The notes under the pieces: generated by a model
The model's database searches: none
The model's input: the letters and a program-made list of their open reading frames with translations, nothing else
What the model was told of the DNA's origin: nothing
Made by a program: the position numbers and the translations under genes
NCBI GenBank assembly: GCA_964394085.1
Contig: CAYMWF010000020.1
Coordinates: 8,215-52,903, forward strand
Source of the DNA: CAYMWF01 sp964394085 [NCBI: uncultured Gemmatimonadota bacterium]
Lineage (GTDB): Bacteria > GCA-2686955 > CAYMWF01
Direction: 5' to 3'
DNA length: 44,689 nt
Shown: positions 24,713 through 32,892 of the stretch, piece after piece
Position numbering within the stretch: the stretch's first letter is position 1
How the letters are laid out: each line of letters begins with the position of its first letter

Positions 24713-26224
24713 ATGAGAAACAGAACGGAAAAACGAGGCGAAGAAGGAAGGATACAGAAAGGGCGCCGGCGTTTCGAGCCGGGGGCAGGAACCAAAGCAG
24801 TGCGCTGCGCCGCAGCGGTATTCGCACTTTTCACACTCGTGTCGAGCGCGTCGGCCGCTTACACGATATCGTTCGATGAACAGTGGACACCAACCGGTTC
24901 TCCGTACGAATTCACCGAGCATGTCGTAGTCGAGGAAGGCGCGACGCTGACGATTACCCCTGGCACGGTCGTCCGCTTCGGCCGCTCCAATCCCGACCGG
25001 CGCGGCGAAACACCCGGCTGCCGGCTCATGGTGCGGGGCACTCTCGTGGCGGCGGGATCGCCGGGCGCGCCGGTTATTTTCGAAGGGCTGGACGGCGAGA
25101 CGGACGATTGGGGCGGTATCCTGTTCACCGACACCTCCGGGGATGCACGCTTCGACGGGAAGGGTCGGTACCTGGGCGGTTCGGTCATTGCGTATGCCGC
25201 CATCAGGCACGCCGGAAACTCGGCCGTCTTCGCTGAACACGCGTCACCCTACCTCCACGAGGTTCTGTTCGAAGGGAACGAGGCCCTTTACGACAAGGGC
25301 GAGGAGATCGTAGTGGATCCGAGCCAGCTGCCGGACGAGCGGATCATGGGCGGCGCGGTATACTTCTACCGGCCCGACAGCCCGGTCGGCGTGGTGCGGT
25401 GCTCGTTTTCGGGCAACGCCTCCGCCCACGTGGGCGGCGCCCTCGCCCTGGTCGAGAGCTACGGACTGCCCGCTTACGTGGTCGGCTGCAGCTTCAACGG
25501 GAACGCTACCGGCGCCAAGGGAGGCGGCGCGGTGCGGCTCCTCGGAGCATCGCCGCGGTTCATCGACTGCATATTCGACGTGAACGATGCCGAACGGGGC
25601 GGCGCGATCCACGCCTCCTACGACGCGAACTTGACCCTCTCCGGCTGCACCTTCACGGCGAACCGGGCGGCCCGCATGGGCGGCGCCCTCTTCATCGCGC
25701 ACGAGTCGCACGCGGCGGTTACGGACTGCACATTCGAAGACAACGAGGTGGATGCCGGGTCCGACATGGGCGGCGGCGCCATCAGCATCCACTCTAACGG
25801 ATCCGCGGAGCTCGAAGCATGCTCCTTCACCGGGAACATCGCCCCCGAGGCGGGCGCCCTGCTCCTCACCCACAAGAAGATGCTCGATTCCTTTCCCGTG
25901 CGCGCGGCGTGCTGCAGCTTCTCCGGAAACATCGCCCTCACCGAGGGAGCGCCCCACGCCATCGAGGCGATTGACTGGAACCACATCGAGATCGAGGAGT
26001 GCACCTTTGCGAACGCCGCGGGGAGCGGTATCGAGGTGCTCGTCGGCGTCGGCGTCTTCGAGGAACGCACCGACCACGCCGCCGACTTCAGCGGCAACTA
26101 CTGGGAGTTCGGATCCTCGGAAGACCTGGTCGCCACGGTCTCCTGGGAGCAAGGCCTCGACGAACCCGAGATAATCACAGGTGACAACCTCGGCGAACCC
26201 GCCGCCTGCGCGGCCGGAGTTTGA
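24713..26224 (+). CDS. Secreted beta-helix protein with Pmp-like GGA repeats
   Basis: 503 residues; AAGGAGG about 7 nt before the ATG fixes the start, although this gives a long basic n-region (about 28 residues) before the signal-peptide core AAAVFALFTLVSSASA. The N-terminal half contains EFTEHVVVEEGATLTITPGT, VVRFG and LMVRGTLVAAGSPGAPVIFE, the lead-in strands seen in many beta-helix exoproteins. From about residue 215 come repeats of MGGAVYFY, CSFSGNAS, VGGALALVE and CTFEDNEV, resembling the GGA[ILV] and FxxN motifs of polymorphic outer membrane proteins. It lacks the PTIQAGIDA cap of its neighbours and is GC-richer, so it forms a separate branch. A divergently encoded regulator suggests controlled expression. 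Function: surface or secreted, ligand unknown. Confidence 0.8.
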   Translation: MRNRTEKRGEEGRIQKGRRRFEPGAGTKAVRCAAAVFALFTLVSSASAAYTISFDEQWTPTGSPYEFTEHVVVEEGATLTITPGTVVRFGRSNPDRRGETPGCRLMVRGTLVAAGSPGAPVIFEGLDGETDDWGGILFTDTSGDARFDGKGRYLGGSVIAYAAIRHAGNSAVFAEHASPYLHEVLFEGNEALYDKGEEIVVDPSQLPDERIMGGAVYFYRPDSPVGVVRCSFSGNASAHVGGALALVESYGLPAYVVGCSFNGNATGAKGGGAVRLLGASPRFIDCIFDVNDAERGGAIHASYDANLTLSGCTFTANRAARMGGALFIAHESHAAVTDCTFEDNEVDAGSDMGGGAISIHSNGSAELEACSFTGNIAPEAGALLLTHKKMLDSFPVRAACCSFSGNIALTEGAPHAIEAIDWNHIEIEECTFANAAGSGIEVLVGVGVFEERTDHAADFSGNYWEFGSSEDLVATVSWEQGLDEPEIITGDNLGEPAACAAGV

Positions 26225-26266
26225 AAAGTGACCCGGAATAATCCACCCAGACGGAATCCGCTGAGA

Positions 26267-26413
26267 TTTTCTTCACGCGAAGAATCGGCTTCAGAGACGC
26301 CCGGAAATCCGGGGCCGCCGGAACCGGGAAATCGAACCCGGATTTTCTCCACGTGGGGAAGCGGCGGCGGAGACGGCGGGAAATCTGAGTCGGGATTTTC
26401 TTCATGTGAAGAA
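26267..26413. repeat. Three CACGTG-family palindromes in a row
   Basis: TTTTCTTCACGCGAAGAA (26267-26284), TTTTCTCCACGTGGGGAA (26343-26360) and TTTTCTTCATGTGAAGAA (26396-26413), spaced 76 and 53 bp apart. Each is preceded by GA or GGA. They fill the 326-bp gap upstream of the beta-helix gene at 26551. Confidence 0.8.
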
Positions 26414-26483
26414 TCAAGTGAGGAATCAAATGAACCGATTCCGGGAATCCGTATCGGAACCGAAAAGTCAGCTTGTTTCAAGT

Positions 26484-26512
26484 TTGCCTGTCGCACAACT
26501 CGCTGCTATACT
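26484..26512 (+). promoter_or_regulatory. Candidate sigma70-type promoter of the beta-helix gene at 26551
   Basis: TTGCCT (26484-26489), 17-bp spacer, TATACT (26507-26512), the same layout as at 8966. Predicted leader about 32 nt. Confidence 0.6.
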
Positions 26513-26550
26513 TTCAAGTGAATCAAGGAAACCCCTGACAAGGAGCCGCA

Positions 26551-27903
26551 ATGTCTCCTAAAAACACTCAGCCTGTTGCCGCGATCTGTTTCACACTTAT
26601 TCTTTCATCATCAATGTTGTTCGCCGCAACCATCCGCTTACCCTCGGAGGAACCGACCATTCAAGCCGGTATCGACGCCTCGGTAGATGGTGACACGGTG
26701 CTCGTGGCCGACGGAATGTACACCGGCTACGGAAACAAGAACCTCGAATACGGGGGCAAGGCGATAACCGTTGTTTCAGAGAACGGACCTGAATACACCG
26801 TCATCGACTGCGAAAACAGTGGCAGGGGATTTTACTTCAGCAATTATGAAGGCCAAAACTCCAGGTTGGGTGGATTCACAATCCGAAACGGCCGGGTCGA
26901 TGGCGACGGCGGTGGAATCTATTGCTACGCCGCTTCCCCAACCATGACGGACTGCACCATAACCAACTGTAGTACTCAAGGTTTATATGTGAAAGAGGGT
27001 GGTGGGATTTCCTGCAAATCCTGGTCCTCCCCCACCATCGTGAACTGCGCAATATCCCAGAATTACGCCAACTGGGCCGGCGGCGGGATTTCTTGCCGTA
27101 GCGAATCCTCCCCCACCATTGTGAACTGCCCGATCACAGGGAACGTGGGCGCAGCTGGCGGCGGCGGGATCTCTTGCAATAGTGAATCCTCCCCCACCAT
27201 CACAAACTGTACGATTTCTGGGAATAGGGCTGAGTCCCTTGGCGGCGGGATCGATTGCCTTAACAGATCCTCCCCCACCATCTTGAACTGCATCATAACC
27301 GGGAATGTGGCCGATTTCTATGGCCACGCATTAGGCGGCGGAATCCATTGCAGCTCCTCAACGACCATCTTGAACTGCATCATAACCGGGAATGTGGTCG
27401 ATGAATGGGGCGGCGGAATCTACTGCAGCTCCTCAACGACCATCTTGAACTGCATCATAGCCGGGAATATGGCCGATGAAGGGGGCGGCGGTATCTATTG
27501 CAGCTCCTCAACGACCATCTTGAACTGCACCATAACAGGGAATGTTGTCGGCTCCCCTTTCCGTGGTGGAGGAATATATGGCTCCCCCACGGTTAAGAAT
27601 TGCATTCTCTGGGATGATTCTCCCGACGAAATCTATGGATCTCCTACCATCATCTATTCTGATATTCAGGGAGGTTGGCCCGGAGAAGGTAATATTGATG
27701 ATGATCCAATTTTCACACTCAAATCCTGGTTCGGATTCGATTATGGCCTGCGGACCGATTCACCATGCATCGACGCCGGCGATCCCGCCATTGAAGACGA
27801 GATATATGACTGGCATCCATTCTGCCCGGATTGGTATGTCAACGGAGTCCGTTCCGACATGGGAGCGTACGGCGGGCCGGGGAATATCGACTGGTTAAGG
27901 TAA
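26551..27903 (+). CDS. Secreted right-handed beta-helix protein
   Basis: 450 residues; AAGGAG 6 nt before the ATG. The signal peptide (QPVAAICFTLILSSSMLFAA) is followed by the family cap TIRLPSEEPTIQAGIDASVD and DGDTVLVADGMYTGYGN. Coils of the form GGGISCxSxSSPTIVNCxIxGN occupy about residues 115-345. A closing segment has SDIQGGWPGEGNIDDDPIFT and CIDAGDPA, and the protein ends at DMGAYGGPGNIDWLR without the Ig-like domain of the two larger paralogues. Three coils near the C-terminal end come from a recent 75-bp DNA triplication. Asn/Cys ladders are conspicuous. Likely secreted or surface-exposed; no enzymatic motif is identified. Confidence 0.85.
   Translation: MSPKNTQPVAAICFTLILSSSMLFAATIRLPSEEPTIQAGIDASVDGDTVLVADGMYTGYGNKNLEYGGKAITVVSENGPEYTVIDCENSGRGFYFSNYEGQNSRLGGFTIRNGRVDGDGGGIYCYAASPTMTDCTITNCSTQGLYVKEGGGISCKSWSSPTIVNCAISQNYANWAGGGISCRSESSPTIVNCPITGNVGAAGGGGISCNSESSPTITNCTISGNRAESLGGGIDCLNRSSPTILNCIITGNVADFYGHALGGGIHCSSSTTILNCIITGNVVDEWGGGIYCSSSTTILNCIIAGNMADEGGGGIYCSSSTTILNCTITGNVVGSPFRGGGIYGSPTVKNCILWDDSPDEIYGSPTIIYSDIQGGWPGEGNIDDDPIFTLKSWFGFDYGLRTDSPCIDAGDPAIEDEIYDWHPFCPDWYVNGVRSDMGAYGGPGNIDWLR
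27351..27575 (+). repeat. Three tandem 75-bp coding repeats
   Basis: Units begin at 27351, 27426 and 27501, each with CAGCTCCTCAACGACCATCT and the following TGAACTGC almost unchanged. One unit encodes one 25-residue beta-helix coil (SSSTTILNCIITGNV...GGGIYC). A related partial copy precedes at about 27278. Conservation at synonymous sites shows recent expansion. Confidence 0.95.
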
Positions 27904-27976
27904 TCGGAGGTCGCGGTGGATTGGATGGTTCAACATTGGGACACTACTGATGAAAAGTTAAAAAAGGAGGTGCGCT

Positions 27977-29989
27977 GTGTTTAATGGGAGATATTCTAAC
28001 AGAAGAGGCAAAGGGAATAGAGGCGGCACATCCGGATTCTCAATTTATAATCTTATCAGAGGATGTTTTTTGTATCTCTTCACTTCGTTATTCATCATAG
28101 AGCTCATAACCTGCACGGTTGCATATTCTTCGGTTCTCCCATATGAGATAGATGAAGAATATTGGGGAAAAATCACTGTTAATCCCTCATCTTGCCATGC
28201 TGGAGAAGAAGGAAAAACGTGGACGATAACATATACTGCAGGTCCAAGGGGCTTTTGGAATTGGAACCAGCTTAAAGTGGCAATTTGGAAGGCAGGGCTG
28301 GAGGGCTTTCTAAGCGAGAACTTTCCATACTTCTCCCCTCCACAAATGTCCGATCCATATGGGAGGGGATATGTTACTTTATCCTCTAATGCAGTGGGTT
28401 GGATAGAAAACGAGAATCAGTGCGGTAACATATTTGTTCAACCGATTGAGAATCTGTTTGAAGGGGATTCGCTGACTATCATATATGGTGATACCTCAGC
28501 AGGGGGTGAAGGAGCCTATGCTCCTTTTGCCGCGTATGAAGATTGCATGACATTTGAGATAATAAATAATAAAGAAAAAATGGCTCTGTCTTGTCACACA
28601 GAAGTCCTCCCTCAGGATGGTTCAATTCTGGAACCAAGTGCTCCAACAACAGTGAAAAAGAGTGATACCTTTGAACTCAAGGTTATTGTGTTCGATAAAT
28701 ATTTCAATGTTGACCCCTCATATGTGGTTCAACCTGATGATTGGAACTTGAATTCGGATATAGATTTTAGTTATAAATTAGTTTCCTCCTCAGGTGGATG
28801 TTACATCTTCGAAGTTACGATAGAAGAGACCGGCGTTTGCTGTATCGAGGTTTCTGATGGGATTCTTCTTGGGACCAGCAATCCAATACATGTCTCTAAC
28901 GAAGACGGTTATGTAATATACTGGGGGGATATCCATGGCCACACAACTATGAGTGACGGCCTTCTTCACCCTTCCAGCTATCTCATGTATGCACGAGACT
29001 TTTGTGATCTGGATTTCGCTGCGATCACAGATCACGATAAACTGTTAACAGGATGCGGGTGGGACACGGTTCGGTCAAATATAGAAAGCTATAATGATCC
29101 AGGAAACTTTGTGACCTTTCTTGGATACGAATGGACCTCAAACGTCTGGAATCATAAGATAGTATGGTATAAGGATAAATACGATGAAGTTACTGTTTTC
29201 ACCAGCAGATCGTCAGAATACCCCTGGAGAGAAGCTTTCGATCCGGCAGAGCTGGAAGATTGCTTAGAGGAACTTAACAATTTCAATGGGGCGCAAGCAG
29301 TTGTTGCTTCTCACCACGTGAACCATGGAAATGCTCCGGATTGGGGAATTGATATCAGTGATTCCCTTCAGCGTCTCGTTGAAATATATTCTATTCTTGG
29401 TAGTTCTGAAGCAACGGCGGATTCAACCTGGAGAATGTATGGAAGGGGAAGCTATGATGTGCAATGGGGATTGGGAGTTCCTTATATGGTTGGGATATAT
29501 GGCAGCGGTGATACTCATGGTGGTCATCCAGGAAAAGGATATGGTATTCAAAAAAGAGAAGATGCAGCCACTTCAAAAAATCCGGCCGGTCTTGTCGCAG
29601 CTATTGTGAACTCAGATGAAGGTCTCACCCGGGAGAGTCTATGGGATGCATTGTGGAACAGAAGGATTTACGCCACAAGCGGAGAGAGGATTCTGGTGGA
29701 TTTCCGAATTGATGGAAAACTGCCTGGAGAAACAGTGAGAACATCGGAACTTCCCGTAATAGAAATGAATGTCGCCGCGCGGCAGGATCTCGAATGCATA
29801 GAACTCATAAGAAATGGAACAGTAATTTTTTATGAACAACCGCCTGGAAGGGCATTCTCAACGAGTTTTGTGGATGAGACATTTTTTCGCCCCTCCTACT
29901 ATTATTTGCGTGCGACACAGAAGTCAACGGTTGAAAACGAGGGAATCGAGAAAGCCTGGACAAGTCCTATATGGGTGGAACCTCAGTGA
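27977..29989 (+). CDS. DUF3604 / PHP-fold metal-dependent protein, exported
   Basis: 670 residues; GTG start with GGAGG 6 nt upstream. A basic N-terminus leads to one hydrophobic segment (FLYLFTSLFIIELITCTVAY), a signal peptide or anchor. Residues about 50-310 form beta-sandwich-like domains. The PHP domain begins at VIYWGDIHGHTTMSDG (near 319), with AAITDHD (near 350), FLGYEW, VASHHVNHG and GSGDTHGG supplying further metal-ligand His and Asp. This order matches DUF3604 proteins, whose substrates are unknown. A C-terminal beta domain (VDFRIDGKLPGE) closes the protein. The gene and its flanks are clearly more AT-rich than the surroundings, a sign of horizontal acquisition. Confidence 0.85.
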   Translation: MFNGRYSNRRGKGNRGGTSGFSIYNLIRGCFLYLFTSLFIIELITCTVAYSSVLPYEIDEEYWGKITVNPSSCHAGEEGKTWTITYTAGPRGFWNWNQLKVAIWKAGLEGFLSENFPYFSPPQMSDPYGRGYVTLSSNAVGWIENENQCGNIFVQPIENLFEGDSLTIIYGDTSAGGEGAYAPFAAYEDCMTFEIINNKEKMALSCHTEVLPQDGSILEPSAPTTVKKSDTFELKVIVFDKYFNVDPSYVVQPDDWNLNSDIDFSYKLVSSSGGCYIFEVTIEETGVCCIEVSDGILLGTSNPIHVSNEDGYVIYWGDIHGHTTMSDGLLHPSSYLMYARDFCDLDFAAITDHDKLLTGCGWDTVRSNIESYNDPGNFVTFLGYEWTSNVWNHKIVWYKDKYDEVTVFTSRSSEYPWREAFDPAELEDCLEELNNFNGAQAVVASHHVNHGNAPDWGIDISDSLQRLVEIYSILGSSEATADSTWRMYGRGSYDVQWGLGVPYMVGIYGSGDTHGGHPGKGYGIQKREDAATSKNPAGLVAAIVNSDEGLTRESLWDALWNRRIYATSGERILVDFRIDGKLPGETVRTSELPVIEMNVAARQDLECIELIRNGTVIFYEQPPGRAFSTSFVDETFFRPSYYYLRATQKSTVENEGIEKAWTSPIWVEPQ

Positions 29990-30359
29990 GCAATATTGTG
30001 ATTTACCCAGGTCGCGTCATTTTTCTGGTATGTAAATACTCCTTTAATTTTCGTGCTTGAATTCTTTCTTTGACAGAATCTTCATTCCCTTCAATTTCAT
30101 TTGACCGGGAGTATCATTCATATATCTGCACTACTGTCCCATTGTTAGTCAAACAATTTCAACTGTTTACATAATGCATCCTCTTCAGAGGTGTAATCTG
30201 TAGGAGTATCCCCATCCATCAAAAGATTCGGCTTATTTAACCCGTCAGCATCCCAAGAATATTCCCACCGGTTTCCCAATGATATTCCTATCAGTTTCCC
30301 AGGGATGCCCTCATCAGCACCTCGGAACCCGGCCCGGCAGGAGATCGAGTTCGAAACCG
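29990..30359. other. 370-bp AT-rich gap between convergent genes
   Basis: No gene is supported. Near its right end, two copies of a 21-bp segment (ATATTCCCACCGGTTTCCCA and ATATTCCTATCAGTTTCCCA, from 30259 and 30282) lie in tandem. Composition returns to the GC-rich average at about 30300, so the AT-rich island spans roughly 27.9-30.3 kb. Confidence 0.5.
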
Positions 30360-32150
30360 TCAGCGTCTCAGGATGCGCCCCGGAAGAGGGTCAGGTTCGA
30401 AGCCGTCCGGGTCGAGGAGCTTCTTCCCGTTGATGAACACGTATTCGATCCCTTCGGGGTGGTGACGGGGATCCTGAAACGTGGTCCGGGTTCGGATACG
30501 ATCCGGGTTGAAGACCACGAGATCCGCGAAGCATCCGTGGTCGATGCGGCCGCGGTTCCGGAGGCCGGCCTGTTCGGCGGGGAGGAGCGTCATCTTCCTC
30601 ACCGCTTCTTCGAGGCTGATGGCGCGGCGCCGTGTCACGAACTCCTCTATGTAGCCGGGATAGCAGTCGTAAAAGAGGTGGGACGGCCGGCCGAAACCGA
30701 GGAGAATCGTGTCGGTGACTATGGAGGCGCCGGGGTCGAGCAGCGGAGCGTTGATCAGATCGAGGGCGAGCTTGTCGTCGGGGTCGGACATCCCTCCGAA
30801 TACGAGGACCCGCCCCTCCTCCTCGAGCAGCAGATCGCAGGCTGCGTCGAGCGGGTCGGAGGCGCGTTCGCAGGCCAGGGCCGTGAGGGAAGCGCCTTCG
30901 TATTTACTGTTGCGGTCGCTCGCCACGGACATGATGCGGAGAGCGTCCCAGCCGAGCATCCTGACGAGGTTGAGAGACCAGTCGTCTCCGTGGTGGGGCC
31001 AGCGCGCCCTCCTGCCGCTGAAACTCCGTCGCAGCCGCTCCCTCACCCGCGGATCGGACAGGCGGCGGAGCACCTTCGCTGAACCGCCCTCGAGCAGCCA
31101 CGGCGGAAAGAAGGCGAGAAGGTGGGTGAAGCCGGTGGTGGTCGGCAAAACGTCGGCGCCTGCAGCGACCCTGCCCTTCTCCCGAAGCCGTTCGAGCCTC
31201 GAGAGAACCCTCCGCAGCGGAAGATCTATCGGGAGCCTGGTTCCGGTGCTCCGCCTCCATGCGGAAAGCGCCGCCGTAAGAGGCTTCGAGAGGAACGCCG
31301 CTCTCCCGAGGTCGGGCACCCAGAGGAGATGGGAGAGCTGAACGCGGACGCCGGTCCGTTCCGCGATCCCAATCGCCTCGTCCGCCGCCCTTCCCACCCC
31401 GTCGGTATAGCTTCGGAGGTGGAGGGCAAGGTATCCTCCCGCCCGGGCGACCGCTGCGGCGAGTTCCTCGATCTCATCGGTGGACGCCTGCAGCCCCGGA
31501 AAGTATTGAAGACCGCACGACATCCCGAACGCCCCCTGCTCGAGGCAGGTTTCGAGGTTCGAGCGCATCTTCCGCCGCGCATCCGCGCCGGGCGTCCCGG
31601 TGGAAAGACCCATGGCGTCGATCCTGAGGAGGGCGTGGGGCGCGAGCAGGGCGGCGTTGAGGAGGGTGCCCCGGCCCTCGAGAAAGGAGCAGAAGGAGTC
31701 GAAATCGTCCCATCCCGCGATATCCTCCTCCTCCCGTGAAGTGAAGGTGCGGATATACTCCGAAATGAGGTCTGCGTTCGGTCCTCCGGACGGCGCCATC
31801 GACATGCCGCAGTTTCCGCCAACGAAAGTGGTGATGCCCTGGCGCACGAGCGGCTCCAGGATACGGACGTGATCGGGATCGTAGATGCTCATTTCCGCGT
31901 GGGAATGGATATCGATGAAACCGGGGCAGGCGCAGCTCCCGTTCATATCGATTACCGAAACAGAGTCCGAGCCGTCGCTTCCAGCAGGCCCGGAGCTTGC
32001 CGGTCGATCGCCGGTCGCGGCCCGGCCGAACCGGGTTCCGGCACCGTTCAGCACGAAACGATCCCCCGCGATTCCGATGTCTCCGAGCCGGCTTTTACCG
32101 CCGGTGCCGTCGATAATCCGGCAGTTTTTCAGGAGGTAATCGAGTTTCAT
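30360..32150 (-). CDS. N-acyl-D-amino-acid deacylase-like amidohydrolase
   Basis: 596 residues. The ATG overlaps the stop of the MarR gene (ATGA), indicating translational coupling. The N-terminal KLDYLLKNCRIIDGTG and C-terminal GCFADLVVFNPDRI strands form the usual beta-sandwich. The barrel has PGFIDIHSHAE (metal His-x-His, near residue 82), FVGGNCGMSMAP with the metal-bridging Cys of D-aminoacylases (near 111), MSCGLQYFPG, LALHLRSYTDGV and VQLSHL with further His ligands. The C-terminal RAISLEEAVRKMTLLPAEQA and GLRNRGRI are typical. It removes acyl groups from N-acyl-D-amino acids or a related amide in the cytoplasm. A roughly 20-residue Ser/Gly-rich insert (ATGDRPASSGPAGSDGS) near the N-terminus is unusual. 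Dihydroorotase-like or other D-hydantoinase-type substrates remain possible. Confidence 0.88.
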   Translation of the reverse strand: MKLDYLLKNCRIIDGTGGKSRLGDIGIAGDRFVLNGAGTRFGRAATGDRPASSGPAGSDGSDSVSVIDMNGSCACPGFIDIHSHAEMSIYDPDHVRILEPLVRQGITTFVGGNCGMSMAPSGGPNADLISEYIRTFTSREEEDIAGWDDFDSFCSFLEGRGTLLNAALLAPHALLRIDAMGLSTGTPGADARRKMRSNLETCLEQGAFGMSCGLQYFPGLQASTDEIEELAAAVARAGGYLALHLRSYTDGVGRAADEAIGIAERTGVRVQLSHLLWVPDLGRAAFLSKPLTAALSAWRRSTGTRLPIDLPLRRVLSRLERLREKGRVAAGADVLPTTTGFTHLLAFFPPWLLEGGSAKVLRRLSDPRVRERLRRSFSGRRARWPHHGDDWSLNLVRMLGWDALRIMSVASDRNSKYEGASLTALACERASDPLDAACDLLLEEEGRVLVFGGMSDPDDKLALDLINAPLLDPGASIVTDTILLGFGRPSHLFYDCYPGYIEEFVTRRRAISLEEAVRKMTLLPAEQAGLRNRGRIDHGCFADLVVFNPDRIRTRTTFQDPRHHPEGIEYVFINGKKLLDPDGFEPDPLPGRILRR

Positions 32151-32590
32151 GCGGAATCTCCTTCCGCCATTCGCTGCCCGATTCGGGCCACCAGTTCGAG
32201 GAACCGCTCCCTGTCGGTGTCTTCGATCAACGCCAGAAGCCCGGCGGACACGTCCAGGAAGAGTTTTTTATACCGCGCCAGGACTTCCTCGCCCTTCGGA
32301 GCCAGCCGAACCTCCACCGCTCTCCTGTCGTTCGGTGCGGGAAGCCGTTCGAGCATCCCGTCGCGCACCATCCGGTCAGCCACCCAGCTGACCGTGCTGA
32401 GGGGCAGCTCCAGGGTTCCGGCGAGCTCGCCGATGCGGCGCGCGCCGAGCCTGTCGAGCCGGATGAGAATAGCCAGCTCCTTGGGATTCACGTCGAGCTG
32501 CGTATCCCGGTAAAGCTCGAGCCTGTTGTAGACGGCTTCGATCACCCCGGCAAGCAGCTCCGGACCCTGTCGCGCCTCTGTTTCATGCAT
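32147..32590 (-). CDS. MarR-family transcriptional regulator
   Basis: 147 residues. I choose the ATG at 32590: GGAGG lies 6 nt upstream, and the open frame further up crosses the AT-rich promoter. The fold runs ELLAGVIEAVYNRLELYRDT, NPKELAILIRLDRLG, ARRIGELAGTLELPLSTVSW (winged-helix recognition region), MVRDGMLERLPAPNDRRAVE (wing with the DRR motif of MarR proteins) and a C-terminal dimerisation helix. It is the first gene of a two-gene unit with the deacylase, so it probably represses both and is relieved by a substrate or product. Two matching palindromes in its promoter are listed separately. Confidence 0.92.
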   Translation of the reverse strand: MHETEARQGPELLAGVIEAVYNRLELYRDTQLDVNPKELAILIRLDRLGARRIGELAGTLELPLSTVSWVADRMVRDGMLERLPAPNDRRAVEVRLAPKGEEVLARYKKLFLDVSAGLLALIEDTDRERFLELVARIGQRMAEGDSA

Positions 32591-32599
32591 CCCAATCCT

Positions 32600-32645
32600 C
32601 CAATCATTGGATATTATAATTATTATATTATCCAATCTTTGGAAT
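32600..32645 (-). promoter_or_regulatory. Promoter region with paired CCAATC-type operators
   Basis: CCAATCATTGG (32600-32610) and TCCAATCTTTGGA (32631-32643) are copies of one inverted repeat, CCAAT-N-NTTGG, 31 bp apart. Between them lies an AT-only stretch holding a possible -10 box; the outer TTGGATA/TATCCAA arms (32607-32635) make the whole segment nearly palindromic. Paired sites next to a MarR gene suggest autoregulation. Confidence 0.65.
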
Positions 32646-32712
32646 AAATCAAGAGAAAATAACAATTTCTTGCGTTTCGAGCCGCAGCGCAAAGCGCCTA
32701 TTCAAAGACAAC

Positions 32713-32732
32713 TTTTCTTCACGTGGAGAAAG
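32713..32732. repeat. CACGTG-family palindrome
   Basis: TTTTCTTCACGTGGAGAAAG, preceded by ACAAC. It lies 160 bp beyond the 3' end of the minus-strand beta-helix gene at 32893-34257 and upstream of the MarR promoter. Confidence 0.75.
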
Positions 32733-32756
32733 CCCGGCGTCCGGCAAAAAGTAGCA

Positions 32757-32866
32757 ACCTCAACACCCGCACAGGGTCTGGTAGATCCGCCCAGCAACTG
32801 AAAAATCAGGTCACCTCAACACCCGCACAGGGTCAGTAGACCCGCCCGTCATCCGAAAAAATCGTT
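32757..32866. repeat. Two tandem copies of a 56-bp repeat
   Basis: Units start at 32757 and 32813. Both begin ACCTCAACACCCGCACAGGG, then carry GTAGAYCCGCCC and a run of A residues before ATC. The repeat lies in the intergenic region between the MarR gene and the beta-helix gene and has no reading frame. Confidence 0.85.
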
Positions 32867-32892
32867 CCATGGGATCCGAGTTCTTTGAAATT

